NCBI GenBank assembly: GCA_021822385.1
Contig: JAKARC010000003.1
Span: forward strand, 11,651 to 75,650
DNA: 64,000 nt
Direction of reading: 5' to 3'
Source: Pseudomonadota bacterium
GTDB lineage: Bacteria; Pseudomonadota; Gammaproteobacteria; Steroidobacterales; Steroidobacteraceae
A program made the position numbers and the translations under genes. The notes under the pieces were generated by a model. It saw nothing but the letters and a program-made list of their open reading frames with translations. It was not told the DNA's origin and searched no databases. Positions within the stretch are counted from its first letter, which is position 1. Each line of letters opens with the position of its first letter. Of this stretch, positions 56,352 to 64,000 are shown one piece after another.

Positions 56352-57128
56352 ATGCCGATCCTCGCTGCCACCACCCTTGAGCACATGCTGGCCGGCCTGT
56401 TCTGGCCGTTCGTGCGCATCGGCTCGTGTCTGATGGTCGCGCCGGTGTTTGGTTCGGTGTCGGTGCCGGCGCAGGTCCGGGTGGTGCTGGCCGGCGGGCT
56501 CGCGCTGCTCGTCGCGCCGCTCGTGCACGTGCCCGCGGCGCTCGCCGCGCTCTCGGTGACCGGGGTGCTCATCACCGTGCAGCAGATCATCATTGGCATC
56601 GCACTCGGCTTCTCCCTGCAGCTGGTGTTCGAGGCGGTCACGCTCGGCGGCCAGATGATCGCCAACAGCATGGGACTGTCCCTGTCCTACAATCTCGACC
56701 CTCTGAGCGGCACGAGCACCCCGGCGCTCGGCCAGCTGTACACGCTGCTCGTCACGTTGCTGTTTCTCGCCCTCAACGGTCAGATCGCGCTCATCCGCAT
56801 CCTGGTCGAGGGCTTTCGCACGCTGCCCATCGGCACCGTCGGGCTGGGCCAGCATGGCCTCTGGGCGGTGATCGAGTTCGGTTCCACCCTGTTCTCGGGT
56901 GCCCTCGCCGTGGCGCTGCCGGCGCTCACCGCAATCATGGTCGCGAACCTCGCCTTCGGCGTCATCAGCCGCGCCGCCCCCACGCTCAATCTGTTCGCGA
57001 CCGGCCTGCCGGTCGTGCTCGCCTTCGGACTGCTCGTGATCCTGGCGAGCCTGCCGGTCCTCGAATCCGGCTTCGTGCGGCTGCTCGGCTCCGCGCTTCT
57101 GTTCCTGCGTCAGCTGATCAGGGCCTGA
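56352..57128 (+). CDS. fliR: Flagellar export gate protein FliR
   Basis: FliR caps the FliP/FliQ helical gate. The 258-residue membrane protein begins MPILAATTLEHMLAGLFWPF and has the motifs RIGSCLMVAPVFGSVSVPAQ, GQMIANSMGLSLSYNLDP and ANLAFGVISRAAPTLNLF. The start at 56352 lies 14 bases after fliQ. Length is normal. Confidence 0.96.
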   Translation: MPILAATTLEHMLAGLFWPFVRIGSCLMVAPVFGSVSVPAQVRVVLAGGLALLVAPLVHVPAALAALSVTGVLITVQQIIIGIALGFSLQLVFEAVTLGGQMIANSMGLSLSYNLDPLSGTSTPALGQLYTLLVTLLFLALNGQIALIRILVEGFRTLPIGTVGLGQHGLWAVIEFGSTLFSGALAVALPALTAIMVANLAFGVISRAAPTLNLFATGLPVVLAFGLLVILASLPVLESGFVRLLGSALLFLRQLIRA

Positions 57129-57131
57129 GCC

Positions 57132-58256
57132 ATGGCGCAAGACGATCAGGACCGCAGCGAACAACCGACCGGGAAGCGCCTGGAGAAGGCCCGCACCGAG
57201 GGCCAGGTGCCGCGCTCGCGCGATCTCAGCAGCGCCGCGGTTCTGCTCATCGCGGGCGCGGGCCTGCGCATGTTCGGCGCGAGCATGGGCCGCGCGTTCG
57301 AGCGCCTGATGCGCACCGGCCTGTCGGTGCCAGCGGCGGCTGCGGCAAGTCCCGAGCGCGCGCTCGCCACCGCCGGGCAGGAAGCGCTGCATGCGCTGCT
57401 CGCCTGCGGTCCGGTGCTCGCGCTCACCGTGGTGGCGGCATTCGCCGCGCCGCTCGCCCTCGGCGGCTGGAATTTCAGCTTCCAGTCGCTGGCGCCGGAT
57501 TTCACCCGCCTCGATCCGGTCGCCGGGTTCACACGCCTGGTGTCGGTGCGCGGTCTGGTCGAGCTCGGCAAGGCGTTCGCGAAATTCCTGCTGGTCGCGG
57601 GGGCGGCGCTGCTCGCGCTGCACATCGAGTGGGCGCGCATGCTCGCCCTCGGCAACGAGCCGCTCGGGGTCGCGATCGCCGCGGCCCTGCACCTGGTGTC
57701 GGATGCGCTGATGATGGTGGCGGCCTCGCTCGGGGTGATCGCTGCCATCGACGTGCCCTGGCAGCTCTGGCAGCACCACCGCGATCTGCGCATGACACGC
57801 CAGGAAGTGCGCGACGAGGCGAAGGAGAGCGAGGGCGCGCCCGAGACCAAGGGACGCCTGCGGCGCGCGCAGCGCGCGCTGCAGCGCCGGCGCATGCTGC
57901 ACGATGTTCCCAAGGCGAACGTCGTGGTCACCAATCCCACCCACTTCGCCGTGGCGCTGCGTTACGAGGAGGATCGCATGCGCGCCCCGCGCGTCGTCGC
58001 CAAGGGCGCCGACCTGCTCGCCGCGCGCATCCGCGAGATCGCGAGCGAGCATTCGGTTCCGCTGGTCGAGGCGCCGCCGCTCGCCCGAGCGCTCTTTTAC
58101 AACGTGGAGATCGGCGCGGAGATTCCCGCGGCGCTCTACGTCGCGGTCGCGCAGGTACTCACGTACATCTACCGCCTGAAGAATGCGCGCGCGAGCGGGG
58201 CCCCCGCCCCGACCCCGCCCCAGATCGATCCTGCCATTGAAAACCTGCAGCCCTGA
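57132..58256 (+). CDS. flhB: Flagellar export switch protein FlhB
   Basis: FlhB sets export substrate specificity together with FliK. The 374-residue protein starts with DQDRSEQPTGKRLEKARTEG, has four membrane segments, and has the autocleavage motif NPTH in VVVTNPTHFAVALRY. The C-terminal cleaved part (FlhBc) is followed by a Pro-rich tail. It begins 3 bases after fliR. Confidence 0.97.
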   Translation: MAQDDQDRSEQPTGKRLEKARTEGQVPRSRDLSSAAVLLIAGAGLRMFGASMGRAFERLMRTGLSVPAAAAASPERALATAGQEALHALLACGPVLALTVVAAFAAPLALGGWNFSFQSLAPDFTRLDPVAGFTRLVSVRGLVELGKAFAKFLLVAGAALLALHIEWARMLALGNEPLGVAIAAALHLVSDALMMVAASLGVIAAIDVPWQLWQHHRDLRMTRQEVRDEAKESEGAPETKGRLRRAQRALQRRRMLHDVPKANVVVTNPTHFAVALRYEEDRMRAPRVVAKGADLLAARIREIASEHSVPLVEAPPLARALFYNVEIGAEIPAALYVAVAQVLTYIYRLKNARASGAPAPTPPQIDPAIENLQP

Positions 58257-58259
58257 TCC

Positions 58260-60359
58260 ATGACAACGGCAACAAACATCGCCACCGGACCGGTCAACTG
58301 GTCGCAGAACCTGCGCGATATCCTGCGCGTCGGCATCGGTGTGCCGCTCGGCGTGCTCGGCGTGCTCGCCATGGTCATCGTGCCCTTGCCGCCGGTTGCG
58401 CTCGACATTCTGTTCACGTTCAACATCGCGCTGTCGATCGTGATCGTGATGAGCGTCTTCTACGTGTCCCGTCCAGTGGAGTTCGGGGTGTTCCCCACCG
58501 CGCTGCTGCTCGCGACACTGTTGCGCCTCGCCCTGAACGTCGCTTCGGCCCGCGTCGTGCTGCTGCACGGCTACACCGGGCCCGGCGCGGCCGGTCACGT
58601 CATCGAGTCGTTCGGCGAGTTCGTGGTCGGCGGCAACTTCGCCGTCGGTGTCGTGGTGTTCATCATCCTCACCATCATCAACTTCGTGGTCATCACCAAG
58701 GGCGCCGGCCGCGTCTCCGAGGTAAGCGCCCGCTTCACTCTCGATGCCATGCCGGGCAAGCAGATGGCCATCGATGCGGACCTGGCGGCGGGTCTGATCA
58801 CCCAGGACGAGGCGCGCACGCGGCGCGCCGAGATCCGTGCCGAGGCGGATTTCTACGGTGCTATGGATGGCGCCAGCAAGTTCGTGCGCGGCGATGCCAT
58901 CGCCGGCATCCTGATTCTCCTCATCAATATCGTCGGCGGCCTGGCGATCGGCATCCTCGAGCACGGCATGGCGCTCACCGCGGCGCTCCATACCTACACG
59001 CTGCTCACCATCGGCGATGGTCTGGTGGCGCAGATCCCCTCGCTGCTGCTGTCGACCGCGGTCGCCATCATCGTGACGCGCATGTCGCGACCGCAGGACA
59101 TGGGCGGGGAGCTCGGCAAGCAGCTGTTCGGCAATCCGCGCACGCTCGCGGTGGCGGGCGGGTTGCTCGGTGTGCTCGGCCTGATTCCCGGCATGCCGAG
59201 CCTCGCCTTCCTGTCGATGGCGGGCGTGTGCGGCGGCCTGGCCTATGTGTTGCACAAGCGGCGCACGCTGCAGGCGGCGGCCCCGCCCGCGCCCAAACCC
59301 AAGGCCGCCCCCGAATCCCGCGAGCTCAGCTGGGAGGACGTCAAGCCCGTCGACCCGGTCGGCCTCGAGGTCGGCTATCGCCTCGTGGCGCTGGTCGACA
59401 GCAAGGGCCAGGGCGCCGATCTGCTGGCGCGGGTGCGTGGCGTCCGTCGCAAGCTGTCGCAGGAGCTCGGCTTCCTGCTGCCGGCCGTGCACATCCGCGA
59501 CAACCTCGACCTGCAACCGACGGTGTATCGCATCAACCTCAGCGGCGTGCCGATCGGGGAGAACACGGTATATCCGGATCGTGAGCTCGCCATCAACGGC
59601 GGGCGGGTGTTCGGAGCGCTGCAAGGCGTGGCGACGCGCGATCCGGCCTTCGGCATGGAGGCGGTGTGGATCGAGCCGGGCAACCGCGATCATGCCCAGG
59701 CGCTCGGCTACACGGTCGTCGATCCGAGCACGGTCATCGCCACCCATCTGTCATTCATCCTGCAATCGCACGCGCACGAGATCCTCGGCCACGAGGAAGT
59801 GCAGCAGCTGCTCAACGCCCTCGGCAAGAGCGCGCCGAAGCTGGTCGAGGACCTGGTGCCGCGTGTGCTGCCGCTCGCCGTTCTGGTACGCGTATTGCAA
59901 GGACTTCTGGCGGAACGTATTCCCATCCGCAACATGCGCCTCATCATGGAAACACTCGCCGAACACGCACCCCGAACCCAGGATCCGGCCCTGCTGCTGC
60001 CGCTGGTGCGCGCCGCCCTCGGCCGGCAGATCGTGCAGGACATCGCCGGCGTCGCCGCCGAGTTGCCGGTCATCACCCTGGATCCTGAGCTCGAGCGGCT
60101 GCTGCAGGGCTCCCTCACCGCGGGCAGCGCCGGCGCCGGCCTCGAACCGGGGCTCGCCGAGCGGCTGCAGCAGCGGGTTGCCGAAGCCGCACACCGGCAG
60201 GAGGGGGCCGGCGCCGCGCCCGTGCTGCTGGTGCCGCCGCCGCTGCGCGCGGCCATGGCCAAGTTCCTGCGGCCCGCGCTGCCGGCACTGCATGTGCTCG
60301 CGTGGAATGAGATACCCGACAACCGCAAGGTCCGTGTCGTGACCGCGGTCGGCAGGTAA
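58260..60359 (+). CDS. flhA: Flagellar export protein FlhA
   Basis: FlhA forms the nonameric export ring. The 699-residue protein has eight predicted membrane segments in the first roughly 330 residues. It has the conserved FHIPEP-type loop region (VSARFTLDAMPGKQMAIDAD and DEARTRRAEIRAEADFYGAM) and a large cytoplasmic domain with VGLEVGYRLVALVD and VRVLQGLLAERIPIRNMRLI. It starts 3 bases after flhB. Confidence 0.97.
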   Translation: MTTATNIATGPVNWSQNLRDILRVGIGVPLGVLGVLAMVIVPLPPVALDILFTFNIALSIVIVMSVFYVSRPVEFGVFPTALLLATLLRLALNVASARVVLLHGYTGPGAAGHVIESFGEFVVGGNFAVGVVVFIILTIINFVVITKGAGRVSEVSARFTLDAMPGKQMAIDADLAAGLITQDEARTRRAEIRAEADFYGAMDGASKFVRGDAIAGILILLINIVGGLAIGILEHGMALTAALHTYTLLTIGDGLVAQIPSLLLSTAVAIIVTRMSRPQDMGGELGKQLFGNPRTLAVAGGLLGVLGLIPGMPSLAFLSMAGVCGGLAYVLHKRRTLQAAAPPAPKPKAAPESRELSWEDVKPVDPVGLEVGYRLVALVDSKGQGADLLARVRGVRRKLSQELGFLLPAVHIRDNLDLQPTVYRINLSGVPIGENTVYPDRELAINGGRVFGALQGVATRDPAFGMEAVWIEPGNRDHAQALGYTVVDPSTVIATHLSFILQSHAHEILGHEEVQQLLNALGKSAPKLVEDLVPRVLPLAVLVRVLQGLLAERIPIRNMRLIMETLAEHAPRTQDPALLLPLVRAALGRQIVQDIAGVAAELPVITLDPELERLLQGSLTAGSAGAGLEPGLAERLQQRVAEAAHRQEGAGAAPVLLVPPPLRAAMAKFLRPALPALHVLAWNEIPDNRKVRVVTAVGR

Positions 60360-60362
60360 GCG

Positions 60363-61523
60363 ATGAAGATCGTACGTCACACGGCCGCCGAGATGCGCCA
60401 TGCGCTGCGCGCGATTCGCGAGCAGCTCGGAGAAGATGCGGTGATCCTCTCCTCACGCCGCGTGCCGAACGGCGTGGAGGTGACCGCAGCGGTCGACTTC
60501 GACGCGAGCCGAATCGAGGCACTCGAGTCCACCGCGGCCGAGCTGCCGGAACGGGTCATCGGTGCGCCGCCGCTCGCCGCCAACACCCCGGCGGCGGCCG
60601 AGGCCATGGGCCATGAGCTGAAGACGCTGCGCCGCATGCTCGAGACGCAGCTCGCGCAACTCGCCTGGAACGATCGCACACGCCGCTCACCGGTGCACAC
60701 CGAGCTGCTGCGCGAGCTGTCCGAGATCGGCATCACGCAGGAACTTGCCGATCATCTCGTCGGCCAGCTGCCCGCCGACATCGATTTGCGCCAGGGCCGG
60801 CGCTTCGCCATCGCCGGTCTGTCGCAGTACCTGCAGGTGACGGGCGACTGCTGGCTCGACAGCGGCGGGCGCATCGCCTTCGTCGGGGCCACCGGCGTCG
60901 GCAAGACCACCGTGCTCGCCAAGCTGGCGGTGCGCTGGATACTGCGGCACGGCGCCAAAGAATTGGCGCTCGTCGCCTCGGACACCGTGCGCATCGGCGC
61001 TCAGGATCAGATGCATGCGCTCGGCCAGCTGCTCGGAGTGCCGGTGCATACCCCGGAGCGCTTTGAGACCCTGCCGCAGCTGCTCGGGCGTCTGGACCAG
61101 CACCGGCTGGTGCTGATCGACACGCCGGGGCTCAGCGTGCGCGACGCCCAGTTCGAGGCGCGCCGCGCGGTGCTCGGCGCGTGCGGCACCGCTCTGGCGC
61201 CTGCGCTGGTGCTCGCGGCCAGCACGCAAGCCGGCGCTCTGGAGGAAACCATAGAGCGCTTCGCCCCGCTGCAGCCGGCCGCCTGTGTGCTCACCAAGAC
61301 CGATGAGGCGGCGAGCCTCGGCGGCGCCCTCTCGGCGCTGATCCGCGCGCGCTTGCCTATCGCCTACATCAGCGATGGCCAGCGGGTACCGGAGGATCTG
61401 CACCCGGCGCGGGCGCTTGAGCTCGTGACGCAGGCGGTGCGCCTCGCCAAAACCCGCGGTGCCGCCGCGGACGAAGATCTATTGCGACGACGATTCGGAA
61501 AACTCGCCCATGCAAACCCCTGA
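60363..61523 (+). CDS. flhF: Flagellar SRP-type GTPase FlhF
   Basis: FlhF marks the pole for flagellum placement. The 386-residue protein has a variable N-terminal B domain (MKIVRHTAAEMRHALRAIRE), an N domain and a GTPase G domain with GATGVGKTTVLAKLAVRW, DTVRIGAQDQMHALGQLL, LIDTPGLS and TKTDEAASLGGALS. It starts 3 bases after flhA and is followed by fleN, the usual polar-flagellation pair. Confidence 0.96.
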   Translation: MKIVRHTAAEMRHALRAIREQLGEDAVILSSRRVPNGVEVTAAVDFDASRIEALESTAAELPERVIGAPPLAANTPAAAEAMGHELKTLRRMLETQLAQLAWNDRTRRSPVHTELLRELSEIGITQELADHLVGQLPADIDLRQGRRFAIAGLSQYLQVTGDCWLDSGGRIAFVGATGVGKTTVLAKLAVRWILRHGAKELALVASDTVRIGAQDQMHALGQLLGVPVHTPERFETLPQLLGRLDQHRLVLIDTPGLSVRDAQFEARRAVLGACGTALAPALVLAASTQAGALEETIERFAPLQPAACVLTKTDEAASLGGALSALIRARLPIAYISDGQRVPEDLHPARALELVTQAVRLAKTRGAAADEDLLRRRFGKLAHANP

Positions 61524-62388
61524 ACTGAGCCTGATCAACAACGCGAAATTGAAGGCGCTGGCGCGGCCCGTCCAGGTGATCGCGGTCACCGGCGGCAAGG
61601 GCGGCGTGGGCAAGACCAGCGTTGCGGTCAACCTCGCCACCGCGCTCGCCCCGCGCAAGCGTGTCGTGCTCCTCGACGGCGATCTCGGCCTGGCCAACGC
61701 GGATGTGTTCCTCGGTCTCTCGCCCCGCTACACGCTCGCGCACGTGCTGAATGGGGAGCGCACGCTCGATGAGGTCCTCATCCGCGCGCCCCAGGGCTTT
61801 CACATCGTGCCGGCCGCCTCGGGGGCCGCCAACCTCGCCAACATGGGGGTTGCCGAGCACCTCGGACTGGTACGCGCCTTCAGCAGCCTCGCCGAACCGC
61901 TCGAGGTGCTGATCGTCGATACCGCCGCCGGCATCGCGCACGGGGTCCTGCAGTTCGCCCAGGCCGCCCAGCAGGTGCTCGTGGTCATCTGCGACGAGCC
62001 GGCCTCGCTCACCGACGGCTATGCGCTCATCAAGGTGCTGAGCCGCAGCCATGGCATCACGCGCTTTCGCGTCCTCGCCAACCGGGTGCGCGCGCCGGGC
62101 GGCGGCCGCGAGCTGTTCCAGCGCTTCGAGCGGGTGACCCGCCGATTCCTCGAGGTCGCACTCGAGTTCGCCGGCGAGATTCCCGAGGACGAGTATCTCC
62201 ACCGCTCGGTGCGCGAGCAGCGTCCGGTCTGTGACGCCTATCCCGGCAGCGCCGCCGCTCGGGCGTTCAAGAAACTGGCCGAAGCGGCCGATAACTGGCC
62301 AGTACCGCCCGGTCCGCGCGGCAATATCGAGTTCTTCGTCGAGCGGCTGGTGCGGCGCGGGCCCGCGCAACTGGCGGTGGTGCCATGA
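61510..62388 (+). CDS. fleN: Flagellar number regulator FleN/FlhG (MinD-like ATPase)
   Basis: FleN limits the number of flagella, and in Pseudomonas it antagonises FleQ. The 292-residue protein has the deviant Walker A TGGKGGVGKTSVAVNLA, Walker A-prime LLDGDLGLANADVFLG, and a further MinD-like segment IVDTAAGIAHGVLQFAQAA. The N-terminal ELSLINNAKLKALARP precedes the ATPase core. The ATG at 61510 overlaps flhF by 14 bases. A C-terminal amphipathic membrane-targeting end (FFVERLVRR) is plausible. Confidence 0.95.
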   Translation: MQTPELSLINNAKLKALARPVQVIAVTGGKGGVGKTSVAVNLATALAPRKRVVLLDGDLGLANADVFLGLSPRYTLAHVLNGERTLDEVLIRAPQGFHIVPAASGAANLANMGVAEHLGLVRAFSSLAEPLEVLIVDTAAGIAHGVLQFAQAAQQVLVVICDEPASLTDGYALIKVLSRSHGITRFRVLANRVRAPGGGRELFQRFERVTRRFLEVALEFAGEIPEDEYLHRSVREQRPVCDAYPGSAAARAFKKLAEAADNWPVPPGPRGNIEFFVERLVRRGPAQLAVVP

Positions 62389-63137
62389 ACGCGGCAAGCG
62401 CTTACAGCGAGGTGCGCGGCTGCGCCGATACGCCCGCGGCCGCCGACCTGGTGACGCGGCACGCGGAGCTGGTCAAGCGCATCGCCTATCACCTCGCCGG
62501 GCGGCTGCCGCCCTCGGTGGAGATCGACGATTTGATGCAGGCGGGAATGCTCGGATTGCTGGAGGCAGCCTCGAACTACGCGGCGGGCCGGGGCGCGAGC
62601 TTCGAGACCTACGCCGGCATCCGCATCCGCGGCGCGATGATCGACGCGCTGCGCAAGCTCGACTGGGCGCCGCGCTCGGTGCATCGCAAGGCGCGGGCCG
62701 TGGCCGCGGCGGTGCAGGAAATCGAGCGGCGCACCGGCCGGGACGCGCGCGATGCGGAAATCGCCGCCGCTCTCGGCGTCGAACTCGCCGAGTATCACGC
62801 GATCGTGCACGACGCGGCCAGTTGCCGGCTTGCGGCGCTGGATGATGCGGCGGTGACCATCGAGGGCGACGCCGATCCGTTTCTCGAGACCGCCGACGAG
62901 GAATTCAAGCAGGCGTTGGCGGTGGCCATCGACGGACTGCCGGAACGGGAGAAGCTGGTGATGTCGCTTTACTACAGCGAGGGCCTCAACTTGAAGGAGA
63001 TCGGGGCGGTGCTGCGCGTGACCGAATCGCGCGCCTGTCAGCTGCACGGTCAGGCGCTCGTGCGCTTGAAGGCGCGCCTCGGCGCCTGGCGCGAGACGCC
63101 CGCGGCGAGCGGCGCGGCGCGGCGAGGTCGGCAGTGA
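62385..63137 (+). CDS. fliA: Flagellar sigma factor FliA (sigma-28)
   Basis: FliA directs late flagellar and chemotaxis transcription. The 250-residue protein has region 2 ([20 protein letters not shown] and [20 protein letters not shown]), region 3 and region 4 ([39 protein letters not shown]). Its ATG overlaps the fleN stop (ATGA). No flgM gene lies in the window. Confidence 0.97.
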   Translation: MNAASAYSEVRGCADTPAAADLVTRHAELVKRIAYHLAGRLPPSVEIDDLMQAGMLGLLEAASNYAAGRGASFETYAGIRIRGAMIDALRKLDWAPRSVHRKARAVAAAVQEIERRTGRDARDAEIAAALGVELAEYHAIVHDAASCRLAALDDAAVTIEGDADPFLETADEEFKQALAVAIDGLPEREKLVMSLYYSEGLNLKEIGAVLRVTESRACQLHGQALVRLKARLGAWRETPAASGAARRGRQ

Positions 63138-63520
63138 GCAAGGACTGCAAGTTTCTCGTGGTGGACGATTTCTCCACCATGCGCCGGATCGTCAAGAATC
63201 TCCTGCACGATCTCGGCTATCCGAACGTGCGTGAAGCGGACGACGGCGAGACGGCCCTGCCGCTGCTGCGGGCCGAAGATTTCGACTGTCTGATCACCGA
63301 CTGGAACATGCCCGGCATGCCCGGGCTCGATCTGATCAAGGCGGTGCGCGCCGATGCGCGCCTCGCCAAGCTGCCGGTGCTGATGTTGACGGCCGAAGCC
63401 AAGCGCGAGCAGATCATCGAGGCCGCGCAAGCCGGAGTCAACGGCTACATCATCAAGCCCTTCACCGCCGAGACGCTGAAGGAGAAACTCGACAAGATTC
63501 TGGGCACAGCCGCAAAGTGA
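63134..63520 (+). CDS. cheY: Chemotaxis response regulator CheY
   Basis: CheY is the diffusible switch-binding regulator. The 128-residue single receiver domain has the acidic pocket ([17 protein letters not shown]), phospho-acceptor Asp56 in LITDWNMPG, Thr86 in LMLTAEAK and Lys108 in IIKPF. The start is a GTG at 63134 overlapping the fliA stop (GTGA). cheZ follows by 7 bases. Confidence 0.97.
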   Translation: MSKDCKFLVVDDFSTMRRIVKNLLHDLGYPNVREADDGETALPLLRAEDFDCLITDWNMPGMPGLDLIKAVRADARLAKLPVLMLTAEAKREQIIEAAQAGVNGYIIKPFTAETLKEKLDKILGTAAK

Positions 63521-63527
63521 AACAACA

Positions 63528-64000
63528 GTGACAAACTTTTCCGTGTTGCAGCGTGAGTACGGCGCGTGCGTGGATGCACTGAGCGAGGCATTCCACAATG
63601 CAGATGAGGCGGCGTTCTTCGCTGCCGTCGATCATATCGTGCACATGCGCGAGCCGCGCATGCTTGGGGAAATCCGCCGGCTCACCGGCGGGTTGCAGAA
63701 GGCGCTTGAACGCTTCAGCATCGAATCACGCCTGGCCGATTTCGCCGAACACGAGATACCCGGGGCGCGCACGCGCCTGCTGCACGTGATCAACATGACC
63801 GACGCGGCGGCGCACCGCACGCTCGACCTGGTCGAGCGCTCCGGCCCGCTCGCCGAGCGCGTGGCGCACGAAGCCGCCGCGGTGCTCGCGACGCTTGCGG
63901 CCGGCGAACCGGAGCCGCTGCACGTGCGGCTCGAGCAGTTCTTGCCGGCGGCCCGCGCCGACTGCGAGCAGATCCGGCGCAACCTCGCCGAGGTACTGCT
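63528..64000 (+). CDS. cheZ: CheY phosphatase CheZ, truncated by window edge
   Basis: An open frame from a GTG at 63528 runs without stop to the end of the window (157 codons). It is mostly helical and contains LGEIRRLTGGLQKALERFSI, FAEHEIPGARTRLLHVINMT and AAAHRTLDLVERS, which match the N-terminal and central helices of CheZ. The catalytic C-terminal Asp/Gln region lies beyond the edge. Position directly after cheY agrees. The ribosome-binding site is weak, so coupling with cheY translation is likely. Confidence 0.9.
   Translation, partial: MTNFSVLQREYGACVDALSEAFHNADEAAFFAAVDHIVHMREPRMLGEIRRLTGGLQKALERFSIESRLADFAEHEIPGARTRLLHVINMTDAAAHRTLDLVERSGPLAERVAHEAAAVLATLAAGEPEPLHVRLEQFLPAARADCEQIRRNLAEVL

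Noticed and set aside
56292..59747. An 1151-codon minus-strand frame opposite fliR, flhB and flhA
   Set aside because: The sense-strand genes are unmistakable; the antisense product is His/Asp/Arg-rich low-complexity sequence.
1..64000. CRISPR arrays, tRNA or rRNA genes, prophage or conjugation genes
   Set aside because: No regularly spaced repeats, no tRNA cloverleaf or rRNA segment and no phage structural genes were recognised anywhere in the window.

Overview
The window is a high-GC, densely packed proteobacterial chromosome segment. Gene content and order point to a gammaproteobacterium: fimV-truA-accD-folC-dedD-cvpA-purF, thiL-nusB-ribH-ribBA-ribE-ribD-nrdR-glyA, an EF-P lysylation set, parE-parC, and a FleQ/sigma-54 flagellar cluster. 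A basal Xanthomonadales/Nevskiales-like or Ectothiorhodospiraceae-like lineage is my inference; no rRNA or tRNA gene is present to settle it.

Layout. (1) 1-12.7 kb, minus strand: prmB, aroC, fimV, truA, accD, folC, a SPOR protein, cvpA, purF, a glycerate 2-kinase and an OmpR-like regulator, with the first codons of its sensor kinase at the edge. (2) 12.8-16.9 kb: psd, then epmA, efp and epmB (the full beta-lysylation set for elongation factor P), with a free-Met-sulfoxide reductase between epmA and efp. (3) 17-19 kb: a FimX-like protein with degenerate GGDEF and EAL sites. (4) 19.0-21.85 kb: a small accessory insert between two convergent 3' ends. It holds a decayed RES-Xre toxin-antitoxin pair and a stand-alone IS605-type tnpB. 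(5) 21.85-28.6 kb, minus: parE-parC, and a rubrerythrin / Fe-S oxidoreductase / DUF3501 operon. (6) 28.8-32 kb, plus: xseB, dxs, folE2. (7) 32-40.3 kb, minus: a Ser/Thr kinase fused to a cyclic-nucleotide-binding domain, then the thiL/nusB/riboflavin/nrdR/glyA cluster. (8) 40.5-43.7 kb, plus: ettA, a zinc-ribbon/DUF4145-like protein and an atypical PilZ protein. (9) 43.7-64 kb: a large flagellar locus.

The flagellar locus is built as two divergent arms. The minus arm runs fleQ-like, fleR-like, fliE-F-G-H-I-J-K. The plus arm runs fliL-M-N-O-P-Q-R, flhB-A-F, fleN, fliA, cheY, cheZ (cut by the window edge). Between the arms lie a perfect CRP/Vfr-type palindrome and a consensus sigma-54 promoter facing fliL. 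A second sigma-54 promoter precedes the fleR-like gene. Both sigma-54 activators lack an N-terminal receiver domain and no FleS-type kinase is present, so this hierarchy differs from the textbook FleQ/FleSR circuit.

Most of the window is ordinary core genome. The parts most worth a second look are the toxin-antitoxin relic, the TnpB with an atypical RuvC-II site, the truncated flagellar regulators and their control DNA, the kinase-cNBD fusion, and the rubrerythrin operon.
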